Origin: a virus | Length of the DNA stretch: 40,519 bases | IMG/VR virus record: IMGVR_UViG_3300003437_000058 | Coordinates: 1-40,519 of that record | Reading direction: 5' to 3' (one strand) | Shown: one piece after another, positions 1-9,000 of the stretch | Numbering within the stretch: the first letter of the stretch is position 1 | How the letters are laid out: every line of letters starts with the position of its first letter | Translations under genes and position numbers: made by a program | Notes under the pieces: generated by a model | Told to the model about the DNA's origin: nothing | What the model saw: only the letters and a program-made list of their open reading frames with translations | Database searches by the model: none

Positions 1-629
1 ATGACGCTTTTCGTAACTGACCCTGACTTGATATCTGGATAGATATATCCTTTTATTTGAAAATTTAAAGTCCATATAATTTCTCTCCTTAAACTGAGTT
101 CACCTTCGTATGAATCTTCAAGGGAAACACCATTTAATATTATAGTAATATCAGGCTTAATATTCATGGCGGGAACTAAATTCACACTAACTGTAAATTC
201 TGGAGTAAAGAAAGGAACAATCTGTTCAAAAATCTGTGCACCATCTTCTGAATTATCTACCAGTGCTGACAATGTAAAATCAAAATTATAAGGAACAGGA
301 TTATACTGCTTCATAAGGGAACTGGTTCCCGCTGCAGTATTTGCGGCATAAGTTTGACCTAAAGTATTTAATTTCCTAGTTCCATCATAAGTAATTCCAG
401 TTAAAGAAAATCCCATTCTTGGAAGGGTTGTTGAAACACCCCCATCAGCCTGAACTGCTCTCATTCTAAGAATTAATTTGTCTTTGGCTTCGTATGAAAT
501 AGGAACTTTAATCTGTTCTGTTATAACTCCAGCTGAATTTCTCCTTTGAATGTTTATATCATTAAAAAGTGTACCAAAAATTGCCACATATTTTCTAATA
601 GTTTCATGATAATAAGTTGTTCCTAACAT
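1..629 (-). CDS. gp15: Tail sheath stabilizer/terminator gp15, partial (3' end outside window)
   Basis: I translated this by hand; the frame is open from an ATG at 627-629 to the window edge, giving 209 codons with the C-terminus cut off. The N-terminus MLGTTYYHETIRKYVAIFGT, the central LPRMGF segment, PVPYNFDF, then EQIVPFFTPEF and EDSYEG..RREIIWTLNF match the pattern of T4-like gp15. In T4 this protein forms a ring that caps the finished tail tube and sheath and joins the tail to the neck. The start codon overlaps the gp14 stop (TAATG), so the two are probably translationally coupled at the end of the neck cluster gp13-gp14-gp15. The identification rests on remembered family motifs, not on a search. 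Confidence 0.9.
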   Translation of the reverse strand, partial: MLGTTYYHETIRKYVAIFGTLFNDINIQRRNSAGVITEQIKVPISYEAKDKLILRMRAVQADGGVSTTLPRMGFSLTGITYDGTRKLNTLGQTYAANTAAGTSSLMKQYNPVPYNFDFTLSALVDNSEDGAQIFEQIVPFFTPEFTVSVNLVPAMNIKPDITIILNGVSLEDSYEGELSLRREIIWTLNFQIKGYIYPDIKSGSVTKSV

Positions 630-1498
630 TATAGACTCCCGAATGGATTACCTTCGGTGAAATCAATAATAGCATCTGCGGCCGCTTCTATTTCTACATT
701 ACTTGCAGCTGCAGCTGTATCTGCGGCAGATGATTGGGCATCAAAAGAAGTAATAGAGTAAGTCGCACTAGAATCATCTCCAATAATGTTTACAGTTCCA
801 GAAAAGTTGCCTGTCATGTTTATGAGATTTAATAGTTTGTCAGCTGCATTCCAACTGGCCACCTCTCCCTTGACTGTAGCAGCGGCGAGTGATGCCCCCT
901 GATAAACTTGTTCACCAACAGTATAATTACCACTACCAGTATTCATTGTAAAATCAATAGAATAAGATTGTGCTCGTTCAATTGCATCTATAACTTCAAT
1001 ACCAGTATTAAGAGATTGATCAGAATAAAAGAACATTTCACATAGAAGATCGTAAACTTGTAATCCACCAGTTTGATAAAATATGGATTCATCTTCTACA
1101 AACATTACTTGAAATAATGATCCAGTAGTAGGAAAATAAATTAGATCTCCCCCTGCTGGTGCGTCTGCTCTTCCTTCACCTTGAACATTCAATTCCGCCC
1201 ATCTGCGTCTCGCAACAGTAAAAGTAATTTGATCTTTTATTTGTATTCCAAACTTTGAAATAAAATCACCCTCACCCTCAAATCCGTCTATGGATTTAAT
1301 ATACATTTCAATTGTATGAGCACTATTATAAGATGCAGTATTATCCTCGCCCATCAATGTATCTTCATCATTCAATGTTCTGGGACAATAATATACATCC
1401 ATACCAAAGGTTTTGATAGCTTCAATATTTAAATTTTCTATCAATCTTTGCTCTGGTGTATTTGTACCATGCAGATTGAAATACTGATTTGTTGCCAT
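629..1498 (-). CDS. gp14: Neck protein gp14
   Basis: This 289-residue protein (T4 gp14 is about 256) opens with MATNQYFNLHG and carries DVYYCPR near residue 35, EMYIKSIDGFEGEGDFISKF near 64-83 and a FxxARRRW stretch, all typical of T4-like gp14. The protein forms part of the head-tail connector collar that receives the tail. Residues about 190-253 (YTVGEQVYQG...NMTGNFSGTV) look like an added beta-module of a kind also seen in gp13, gp8 and two giant proteins here. The C-terminal tail is rich in Ala and Glu. It lies 3 bp after gp13 and overlaps gp15 by one base. Confidence 0.9.
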   Translation of the reverse strand: MATNQYFNLHGTNTPEQRLIENLNIEAIKTFGMDVYYCPRTLNDEDTLMGEDNTASYNSAHTIEMYIKSIDGFEGEGDFISKFGIQIKDQITFTVARRRWAELNVQGEGRADAPAGGDLIYFPTTGSLFQVMFVEDESIFYQTGGLQVYDLLCEMFFYSDQSLNTGIEVIDAIERAQSYSIDFTMNTGSGNYTVGEQVYQGASLAAATVKGEVASWNAADKLLNLINMTGNFSGTVNIIGDDSSATYSITSFDAQSSAADTAAAASNVEIEAAADAIIDFTEGNPFGSL

Positions 1499-1501
1499 TT
1501 A

Positions 1502-2512
1502 TTATCCTATTAAATGATCTATTGGTAGTTCATACCGTAGCGACATTTCTGTTTGAATGGTTTCTAACTCTGCGGTTGCGTCATCATATAATTGTCTTCC
1601 ATTCATCGTTACTCCACCCGGCAATTGCATTCCCTCAAACTTGGTAAGATTTTGGCCCCATTGTTTTTTCATCAATGCGGTATTATATCTTTTGAGAAAC
1701 ATATCACCCCAAATATCGGTATACGTGGCCGGATCAAGAATTTTATCTACTTCAACAACAATAAAATCATCTATGGTAACATCTGAGCCCCATGAAATAT
1801 CAAGATATAGTTTGTCTGCATGTCGATTATATCTAAATGATGGCTGACCTGTAAACATTTCATTAATCAACGCTAAATATTCTTGTGCAATTTCAAAACT
1901 TGCTAAACCACCACTTCCCAATGAATGCATTTCAGATAGTGCAAATTGATATTTAGAGGAAAACATAGAATTAGTTCTAGAATTATCAGAAAAAGGAATA
2001 ATTCTTCGAACTCCAATAATTGCTTCGGCTATCGATATGTATTTGTTATCAAAGTCACCTATTGCGGTTGCAGTAGATGCATGAGTTGTTGCGGTTGCTG
2101 AACTTGTATTACCTGTAATAGTTTCGCCAGTAGAGAATGTTGTAGTAGTATTTGCATAAAACGTATTACCATCCCCTCCCGATTTAACTTCTGGGTCTTT
2201 ATATCTTAAAGTAGTATTAGCACTATGATATTCGTGTATAGTTGCTTGAACACCACTTGTTCCACCAGTAATTATTTCACCATTTGAAAAAGTTCCGGTT
2301 GGAGCTCCTGCTAATTTAAGAGTAGATCCAGATACTTGATGTTTTAGAAATGTGTTTTCAGTTGCATCAAAATGATATTCTTGGTAAAATTGGAGAGAAT
2401 CATCGATACAATCTTCTACTTGGTCATCATCAATATTCAATTCGACTACTGGCCATCCAAGTTTCCGTTTACAGTAATCTTTAAAAGTTGTTCTAGTAGT
2501 TGGTTGTGTCAT
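1502..2512 (-). CDS. gp13: Neck protein gp13
   Basis: The 336-residue product starts with a segment (TTRTTFKDYCKRKLGWPVVE, then INIDDDQVEDCIDDSLQFYQ-like residues 26-45) that is the signature N-terminus of T4-like gp13. The later blocks AIIGVRRIIPF, SLGSGGLASFEIAQEYLALI and LDPATYTDIWGDMFLKRY also fit. gp13 works with gp14 in the neck to close the packaged head and dock the tail. Residues about 64-149 contain two copies of a glycine/threonine-rich beta-pattern (F.nGE.ItG.TS), apparently inserted between conserved blocks. The ATG overlaps the end of the preceding gene (TAA/ATG overlap at 2509-2512). Confidence 0.92.
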   Translation of the reverse strand: MTQPTTRTTFKDYCKRKLGWPVVELNIDDDQVEDCIDDSLQFYQEYHFDATENTFLKHQVSGSTLKLAGAPTGTFSNGEIITGGTSGVQATIHEYHSANTTLRYKDPEVKSGGDGNTFYANTTTTFSTGETITGNTSSATATTHASTATAIGDFDNKYISIAEAIIGVRRIIPFSDNSRTNSMFSSKYQFALSEMHSLGSGGLASFEIAQEYLALINEMFTGQPSFRYNRHADKLYLDISWGSDVTIDDFIVVEVDKILDPATYTDIWGDMFLKRYNTALMKKQWGQNLTKFEGMQLPGGVTMNGRQLYDDATAELETIQTEMSLRYELPIDHLIG

Positions 2513-2853
2513 TTAGTTGCCTCTGCAGATATCGTTATAATTCCTTCTGCCAATCGTTCTACTATTGTACCACCCGATTGAGTATATTCAACATCGTAAA
2601 CATAATTTCCAGGGGAAATAGCCGCGGTTTGAGTTGCAGTCAACGAGATTGTTACATTTGATCCTGCAACAGCAGTTGTTAAAGTGGTAATATTATTTGA
2701 TGAGTGGTAAGATTGACGCATCTTAGCGGCACAAGTGCCTGTAGAAATAGTGACATTCTGGCTAACAGAATTTTGTGCGTAGATTACTTTTTCAAACGTG
2801 CAACCTTGATCTAATGCAATGTTTACAGTTTGTTTTTGGAGGGTCAATGCCAC
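2509..2853 (-). CDS. Small beta-rich virion structural protein (unknown role)
   Basis: This 114-residue protein begins at a GTG (2851-2853) preceded by a strong AAAGGAGAAGG ribosome binding site. Its pattern, with an early DQGCTFEKVIYAQN, then CAAKMRQSYHSS and ISPGNYVYDVEYTQ, is familiar from small structural proteins next to gp13 in marine T4-like phages. The alternation of Thr/Ser and hydrophobic residues predicts an Ig-like beta-sandwich. A late-promoter match and a 23-bp palindrome lie directly upstream, so this gene probably heads a transcript that continues into gp13-gp14-gp15. The function is not known to me; a head-neck or fibre attachment role is only inference. Confidence 0.75.
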   Translation of the reverse strand: MALTLQKQTVNIALDQGCTFEKVIYAQNSVSQNVTISTGTCAAKMRQSYHSSNNITTLTTAVAGSNVTISLTATQTAAISPGNYVYDVEYTQSGGTIVERLAEGIITISAEATK

Positions 2854-2877
2854 AATCCTTCTCCTTTTATAATAGTG

Positions 2878-2900
2878 AATAGTATAGTTACTATACTATT
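2878..2900. repeat. Perfect 11-bp inverted repeat between oxygenase and small structural gene
   Basis: The arms AATAGTATAGT and ACTATACTATT are exact reverse complements around a single central T. The palindrome overlaps the 3' edge of the late-promoter box at 2897-2904 and covers the expected transcription start. It has no GC-rich core and no following T-run, so it is a poor terminator. It could instead be an operator, an RNA processing site, or a structure formed only in read-through RNA. Confidence 0.85.
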
Positions 2901-2904
2901 TATA
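2897..2904 (-). promoter_or_regulatory. T4-type late promoter core TATAAATA
   Basis: The minus strand reads TATAAATA, an exact match to the T4 late promoter -10 element recognised by the sigma55-like factor with the sliding clamp. It sits in the 69-bp gap upstream of the GTG-start gene, 44 bp from its start codon, with a strong ribosome binding site between. Transcription would begin near 2890, inside the adjoining palindrome. Confidence 0.7.
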
Positions 2905-2922
2905 TCATAGAGTTATTAATGA

Positions 2923-3543
2923 TTAATCAATAATGGAATATCTTTTTACATTATCTACATCAATAGGAATTGCCAATTGAATATCCATTGCAATAGTGAT
3001 ACGAATATCATCTGTGGGATTGGGATTAACATAGTGTGGGACGGTTCCAGAAAAAATAACTAGTTCTCCTTCTTGATTTGTATCATGATGCTCTTTTCCA
3101 TCTATTATATAAACTGTTCCAATTTTAGGATCACCACAAATAAAAATATTTGCAGCAATGACCAGGGGGTGATGGCGGTGAGTTGTAATTCCTTCATTCT
3201 TTCTAAAGGTATTTACCCATAATTGTATTCTCATGGGAAAATAAGGAGTATATGGACTCCACGCTTTTTTGATGGAAGTTTTGAGTTTTGGAAGGAGAAT
3301 TTTACCAATTGCAGGATGCTCTGATAACCAATCATAACACCAAAATCTTCCAGTTAAAGAATCGTCCTCTGTTCCCGGATATAAATCTGGACCAGAAGCT
3401 TTAACAGACTTTTCATTCTGTAAAATAATTTCTTTAATAGCAGAACATTCTCTACTATCTAATATTTTCTCGCAATAAGGTGTGGGACTGATTTGATGTC
3501 CTTGTATCAAATGAGATATCGGAGATTGCTCACGTGGTTCCAT
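2923..3543 (-). CDS. Putative 2OG-Fe(II) oxygenase (2OG-FeII_Oxy_5-like)
   Basis: The 206-residue protein has a double-stranded beta-helix pattern. LWVNTFRKNEG precedes THRHHP (His122, His124, His125), which would supply the first two-residue part of the metal facial triad. Downstream GELVIFSGTVPH (His170) and RITIAMDI (Arg181) supply the distal histidine and the arginine that binds the 2-oxoglutarate carboxylate. Which histidines of the HRHH cluster bind iron is unclear. Such oxygenases hydroxylate protein or small-molecule substrates using 2-oxoglutarate and O2, and are common in marine T4-like phages. Here it lies 6 bp after the fibre-like gene, suggesting late expression and possible modification of a virion protein, though no substrate can be read from the sequence. 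Confidence 0.72.
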   Translation of the reverse strand: MEPREQSPISHLIQGHQISPTPYCEKILDSRECSAIKEIILQNEKSVKASGPDLYPGTEDDSLTGRFWCYDWLSEHPAIGKILLPKLKTSIKKAWSPYTPYFPMRIQLWVNTFRKNEGITTHRHHPLVIAANIFICGDPKIGTVYIIDGKEHHDTNQEGELVIFSGTVPHYVNPNPTDDIRITIAMDIQLAIPIDVDNVKRYSIID

Positions 3544-3549
3544 AACATA

Positions 3550-5784
3550 TTAGTTTAATTTTGCTTTTAGTTCATCAATTTGAACTTGTTGTTCTTTAAT
3601 TGCTTCAAGAAGAACTGCAGTCATTTTTGAATATTGAATTCCAGCTGGGTTTCCGTCTGGATCATAAGATACCAAATTAGGAAGAATTTTATCCACATCT
3701 TCTGCAATAAGTCCATAATGATTTGATCTCTTATCGTTATCTTTATCTTTTTTCCAATCGAATGTTACTCCTTGCATTTGCATTACAGCTGGAAGTATAT
3801 TTTCAATAGGTTCAATATTATCTTTCATTTCTCTCATAGAAGATTCTGTAATAGTATCTGTAACTGTCAAATTATCACCAATAGTTACTACAGAAGTTGT
3901 ATGCCCTATTGTTACTGCAATACCAGAAGATTCTGTTGCAATCTTCATTATACCCTGTGAATTGGTAATATAAGAATCTGTACCATTATGATATAGTGTC
4001 ATATCTTGAGCGTCACCACACTTAATCGGGGAACTATCTGTTAAGTGTAACGAATCCGTAGCTTGATTCCACAACATAAAAGAACCAGCTGCGGCACCAA
4101 AAAACTTAACATCATATCCAGTATCATCTACACCGACACTTACTGCACCATCTACTTGAACTAATGTAGATGCGTTAATATCAACAGTAGGAGCAGTAAT
4201 GTCTAAAGTTGTTCCAGAATTAATCTCTAAGTGTCCATCGGCGGAAGCGATAATATTTTCACCACCTGCGGCATCATGGAATGAAAGTTTTGAATCTGTA
4301 GTCAAGACCAATTCATCGGCTGACTCATCCCATAACATATATTGTCCAGTAGTAGTACCAAAAAACTTAACATCGTGTCCAGCTGTATCTGCGCCAACCG
4401 TTACTGCACCCACCACCGCTAATGCATCAGCAGTAGCGTGATCATTTCGTAGATAAAGAGTGGTTGAACCAGAACCCGCTGTATTATTTTGAATTATACT
4501 TGCAGTAGTTCTTGTAGCAGTAGAAGATGAATCCGAATCAATATAAAGAGAGGAACCTGTAGTTGCCGAATCATCATAAATGTTTATACCTCTTCCTGTG
4601 GTAAGTGCTTCCGCTTGTACATCAAGGATAGTTCCAGTAGTAGCAGCTGATGCAATCTTGGCGGTATTTGTAGTGTCTTGTTCTGAATCAATTTCTAAAG
4701 AATAACCACCGGCCGCTAGATTCGTATCAATGAATAATCCTCTTCCTGCGTCTGCTACCAATGCGAGAGTTGTTGAGCCTACTGCTGATGCATGATTCTG
4801 TGTTATACTTGCAATATTTCTTGTACCTGTACTTGCAGAATCACTATCAACAACTATAGCTGAACCAGTAGTTAATCCGTCCATTGACATATTAATACCA
4901 GTACCAGTAGTGGCGGCATCTGCTGTAATATCAATAACTTTTCCTGTCATGATTCCAGCTTGACTTACTTCAAGAACTGTTCCGCTTGTTGCAATAGAAG
5001 CTATCTTTGCTACATTTGTAGTAGTTTGTTCTGAATCAACTTCAAGTGCATATCCACCAGCCGCAAGATCAGTATCAATAAATATACCTCTTCCTGCATC
5101 TGCTTGTACAGTAAGTCCTGTTGAGTTTACTGCAGAAGCATGATTTTGAATAATCGTTGCTATACTTCTAGTATCAGTAGCAGAAGAATCAGAATCAATA
5201 TAGAGTGCTGATCCAGTAGTAAGTGCATCAGAAGTAATATCAATAACTTTACCGGTGGTTACTGAATCTGCTGCAATGTCAACAACATCTGCGGTTGTTT
5301 GACTAGCAGTAACACTTACTGCAATTTGATCTACATCTTGTGAAGTAACTGAAAGGGCGGGTTTTCCTGAATCGGTCTTTTGTGTTATACCTGCATGACC
5401 TACCCAAGCATTTGCCCATTGCATTGTAGTATTACCAATATTAAAAGTAAGATTGGCATTTGGAATTAGGCTGGAATTAATATCTGCGGTGAATGTTACT
5501 TGATCTGTGGTTGCATCACCAAAAATGAGATTACCACTTATCGTAGTATCTCCATCTGTGATAAGATTTCCATGTATTCTTAAATTTTCTCCTATCACTG
5601 CCGATTTGAGGATACCCACGCCTCCTGCGGTGATAATCGAGCCAGTAGTATTACTTGTAGAATTTGTAGTATCTAACAACTTAATGAAATTACTCATTCC
5701 ATCAGTTTGTGTCATTACCACAACTTCATTGGTCTTGACTCTCCATTGGTCAAAGGTATCTGTTAATGCGACATTGGCACTCAT
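3550..5784 (-). CDS. Tail-fibre-like protein with C-terminal S74 intramolecular chaperone
   Basis: This 744-residue protein has an N-terminal attachment region (1-130), a repetitive fibrous middle, and a C-terminal Peptidase_S74 chaperone from about 649. The chaperone carries SMREMKDNI, matching the family S-x-R-x-x-K pattern (Ser649, Lys654), then HYGLIAEDV and a C-terminal helix that ends in LKAKLN. In this family the domain trimerises the fibre and then cleaves itself off at the conserved serine. The middle has two long repeats (from about residues 189 and 305) and a partial third (408), with TTGSALYIDSDSS, IIQNHASAV and DAGRG.FIDT.LAAGGY. Two VG.D..G.DVKFFG units follow (461 and 548). It is likely a trimeric receptor-binding or side fibre, following the baseplate genes. 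Confidence 0.85.
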   Translation of the reverse strand: MSANVALTDTFDQWRVKTNEVVVMTQTDGMSNFIKLLDTTNSTSNTTGSIITAGGVGILKSAVIGENLRIHGNLITDGDTTISGNLIFGDATTDQVTFTADINSSLIPNANLTFNIGNTTMQWANAWVGHAGITQKTDSGKPALSVTSQDVDQIAVSVTASQTTADVVDIAADSVTTGKVIDITSDALTTGSALYIDSDSSATDTRSIATIIQNHASAVNSTGLTVQADAGRGIFIDTDLAAGGYALEVDSEQTTTNVAKIASIATSGTVLEVSQAGIMTGKVIDITADAATTGTGINMSMDGLTTGSAIVVDSDSASTGTRNIASITQNHASAVGSTTLALVADAGRGLFIDTNLAAGGYSLEIDSEQDTTNTAKIASAATTGTILDVQAEALTTGRGINIYDDSATTGSSLYIDSDSSSTATRTTASIIQNNTAGSGSTTLYLRNDHATADALAVVGAVTVGADTAGHDVKFFGTTTGQYMLWDESADELVLTTDSKLSFHDAAGGENIIASADGHLEINSGTTLDITAPTVDINASTLVQVDGAVSVGVDDTGYDVKFFGAAAGSFMLWNQATDSLHLTDSSPIKCGDAQDMTLYHNGTDSYITNSQGIMKIATESSGIAVTIGHTTSVVTIGDNLTVTDTITESSMREMKDNIEPIENILPAVMQMQGVTFDWKKDKDNDKRSNHYGLIAEDVDKILPNLVSYDPDGNPAGIQYSKMTAVLLEAIKEQQVQIDELKAKLN

Positions 5785-5796
5785 GGTTTATGACTC

Positions 5797-6027
5797 CTAT
5801 TTTGTTCTAATAAATTCTGTAAGAAGAGTTTTTATTTCAAGCATTTCTACTCTTAGGGTTGTGAGTTCTTCGACTTGATCTCTTAATATATTTATATCAT
5901 TTTGTTGTTTATGAAAATACATTCGTTCTCGTCTATGTTGTTGTAAAGCATTGTAATCTGTATTCAATAATGCCTTCGAATGGGTGTCCCTCATAAATCT
6001 AGAATCTTCTGTTTGTACAATTCCCAT
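5797..6027 (-). CDS. Small coiled-coil protein (unknown role)
   Basis: This 76-residue protein starts MGIVQTEDSRFMRDTHSKAL and continues as a charged helix. Residues 44-73 (NDINILRDQVEELTTLRVEM onwards) form heptad-like leucine/isoleucine/valine spacing that predicts a coiled coil. It begins 1 bp after the DUF4815-type gene and ends 12 bp before the fibre-like gene. Small proteins with this N-terminal pattern recur beside fibre genes in cyanomyoviruses as I remember them. An adaptor or assembly role for the neighbouring trimeric fibre is plausible but unproven. Confidence 0.7.
   Translation of the reverse strand: MGIVQTEDSRFMRDTHSKALLNTDYNALQQHRRERMYFHKQQNDINILRDQVEELTTLRVEMLEIKTLLTEFIRTK
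5889..5896 (-). promoter_or_regulatory. Possible intragenic late promoter core TATAAATA
   Basis: The minus strand carries an exact TATAAATA within the coding sequence of the small coiled-coil gene, 105 bp before the ATG of the fibre-like gene. T4 late promoters often lie inside the preceding gene, and an extra start here would raise fibre expression. In such AT-rich DNA a chance match is possible. Confidence 0.4.
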
Positions 6028-6028
6028 A

Positions 6029-9000
6029 TTAATCTAATGCGATTGCTCGCATGTCCTTTACTCTTGGCATATCGTAGGTAGTATCTGCAACTAATGCTAT
6101 CTTAATTGCAAACGTTTTAAAAGTTTCATATCGTACACTATTCGATGTATATGCGGCGGTTTCTGCGGGAGTTTGATAAATAAATTCTTGAATATCATCT
6201 TTCCCTTTAGAAATAACTCCACTAGAAGTCTCTTGCGTCATTAGTATATAGTTTTTCATATCAAAGTCATCTGGGTCATCGGCGTTCTTAACTTTATAAT
6301 ATACATGAACATTTGTACCTAAAGGTTTATATGCACTTAGAATAATTTTTAAATCTGATGCATCGAAACCATCTTTAAGAGTGACCCTTCGTGAGATATA
6401 TTTTGCTGATATTGGGCCACCACTATTTCTTTCTTCTCCTGTACATTGTACTGCTGAATTAACTGAACCTACTCCAGTAATAGAAGAAATATTAACTGTT
6501 GGATTTTGAGTATATCCAGAACCAGCAACAGTCACTACAACATTTGAAACATAACTATTAGCAATGAGTACAGTCATCTTAGTATTGCTGTAGGCATGTC
6601 CAGATGTGTATACATTCGCCATTGCATTTGCATTTGCCCATATCAAACACCCATTAGTAAATCCGATAGTTCCAGCGGCCGGTGATCCGCCAGGAGTAGG
6701 AATAGTTTTATTGTTTGCATTTGTTTTAATAGTAACTGAAGAAACGTTCTTTGTAGGATCACCATCCAAGTGAGTGACCGCCGAAATAATACCATAGACA
6801 CCACTATTTTCTGCAAGTGTATGTAAGGAATTACCAGAAGTATTACACATCACAGGATCACCAACAACAAAAGAATATGGGGGCGTAGCTCCTCCATTAG
6901 ATGATCCAAGTGTAGTAGAATTCGAATTAACATTCATTGTCATTTCAACATGAACATTTACTGATGCGGTATTTTCTGTTCCTCCACTTATTATAGTTGC
7001 GGTATATGCCGATGACATAACATTTGAATAACCAGATCCTTTGGTTGATATTGAAAAATCTGCATCTGCAAGTCCACCATTGTCAATATAATTTTCGACA
7101 GAAATTAAATTCAAACGATCAAGATCAATAACAGGTGAAATATGAGAATTAGAAGATTTCATTTCTGCTCTAATTCTAAAAGATCCATTAGTATATGCAA
7201 GTACTCTTTTTCTATCTGTCAATTCATAGTTCTGATCTGGACTAAATTTTACATAAGACGCAGATCCTTCAGTACCATCAGCTAATGTAAACGTTCCATT
7301 AGATGCTGCATATTTCCATTGAAGTTCAGTATCACTAAAATCTATAGTAGAAGTTCCAACTTTGATTAAATCTGCCATTACGTTTGTTGTATTACCTGTG
7401 GCAGAATTTGCAGCGGTAATAAATTTTGCAAAGTTATTACTACCACCTCCACCTATATCAAACTCCGCTCTTTGCATATTGAACATAATATACTTATTTG
7501 GATCTGCTTCCCATATTCCTGCGTTTTGAGGTTTATAGAATGATCCTACAAATGAAGGTTTAGATATTTTGGCAATAGACCCTGTAGATGCTTTTCCTTC
7601 TTCTGCCATGTGTACAACATACTCTGTACTATTTGATGTGAGGACTAATGCATACTCATCAGGCGTCAAGAAAACAGGAGAATTAAAAGTAAATGTTGTT
7701 CTTGTAGTTGTATTTGCCAGAGAAGAGTTTGCCGTAGTTGAGACTTGTACTCTATCCGGATTTAATGAAACTTCACTAAATGGAATTACTTTAGAAGCAC
7801 TTGGAAATCCGTTAACAATCGGCCGTAGTTGTAATTTAATTGGAAGCTTAGTATCTTTTGTAGCGAAATTCAAAGTAACATTTCTTAAGAACAGTCCCTT
7901 TGGAAATGAATTGGGATCAACATGAAATGTTTGACATAGTGGATTAACCCAATTTGATTTTTCTGTTGAACGTGCAGTAGTATCTCTAACAATTGCTTTA
8001 TCATTAGGAAGTTCTCGTTGATTTATAGTTTCTCTTGTCGAAATTAATAACTGTTCACGGCTCTGTAAAATTCCTTTTGATACAAATGTTGATTCTGATG
8101 AAGTAATAGTAGCGGAAACATTATTCAATGAATTGTCTGTAATTCTAAGAAGTTTATTTCCTGATCTCCAAGTTGCGTCTGGAAGATGGAATTCTCCCGC
8201 AATCTGTCCAGAATCATCAGTTTGCATAATACCATTCGCTACACCAACTGAAAAGTGAGTTCTTGTTGAAACGTTTGCTGTTGCAGTACTTGTTAAACCT
8301 TCTACGGCATTAGCTACAGTAAATACGTGAGTTGCATCACCAATGGTTGCTATTCCAAATGATTCTCGTTGACCTTCTGGAAGACTATTCGCTGATCCAT
8401 ATTGAGATGAATCGGTTGCGGCGGTATTTCCTGTTATGTTTGAAAGGAAAACTGTAGCAGTATTATTAAACGTATTAGAGGAGAACATAATTGTTCCATA
8501 ATTATTTGCTCCATCCTTAAGTGTTTCTCCTACAGAAAATGTACCATTAACAGTAATAAGAGCCAATTTACTTGCTGGTCTTATATTTGCAGATACATCT
8601 GTTTCACTAAAATATACATAAACATTAGTAAGTGGTTGTAATCCTGTTGCTGCAAAGAAAACAGTTTGTCCTCTTACATACGGCACAACCGTTGTATCAA
8701 CAACTTTATTACCTATTGATTTAAGAACTGATTCTGGTGGAGTATTGGCACTAATTCCAACTCTTGACTTGGAATCGGTCATCTCTGCTGTACTTCTATT
8801 TGCTTTGCCTGTTTTACCTACTTTATCTACACCAGTTTGTGGTTGTTCAGTTACTTGTTTTCCTGTCCAGTTAGTACTCCAATCATCATATTGAGAACCA
8901 AATCCTGTTCTACCAGTAGATGGACTTAATGCCCAATTATCATTTTGACTTTCCAAGTTTGTTGTAACATCAGGCCTCGTTCCTTGTGAAAACCACGTAT

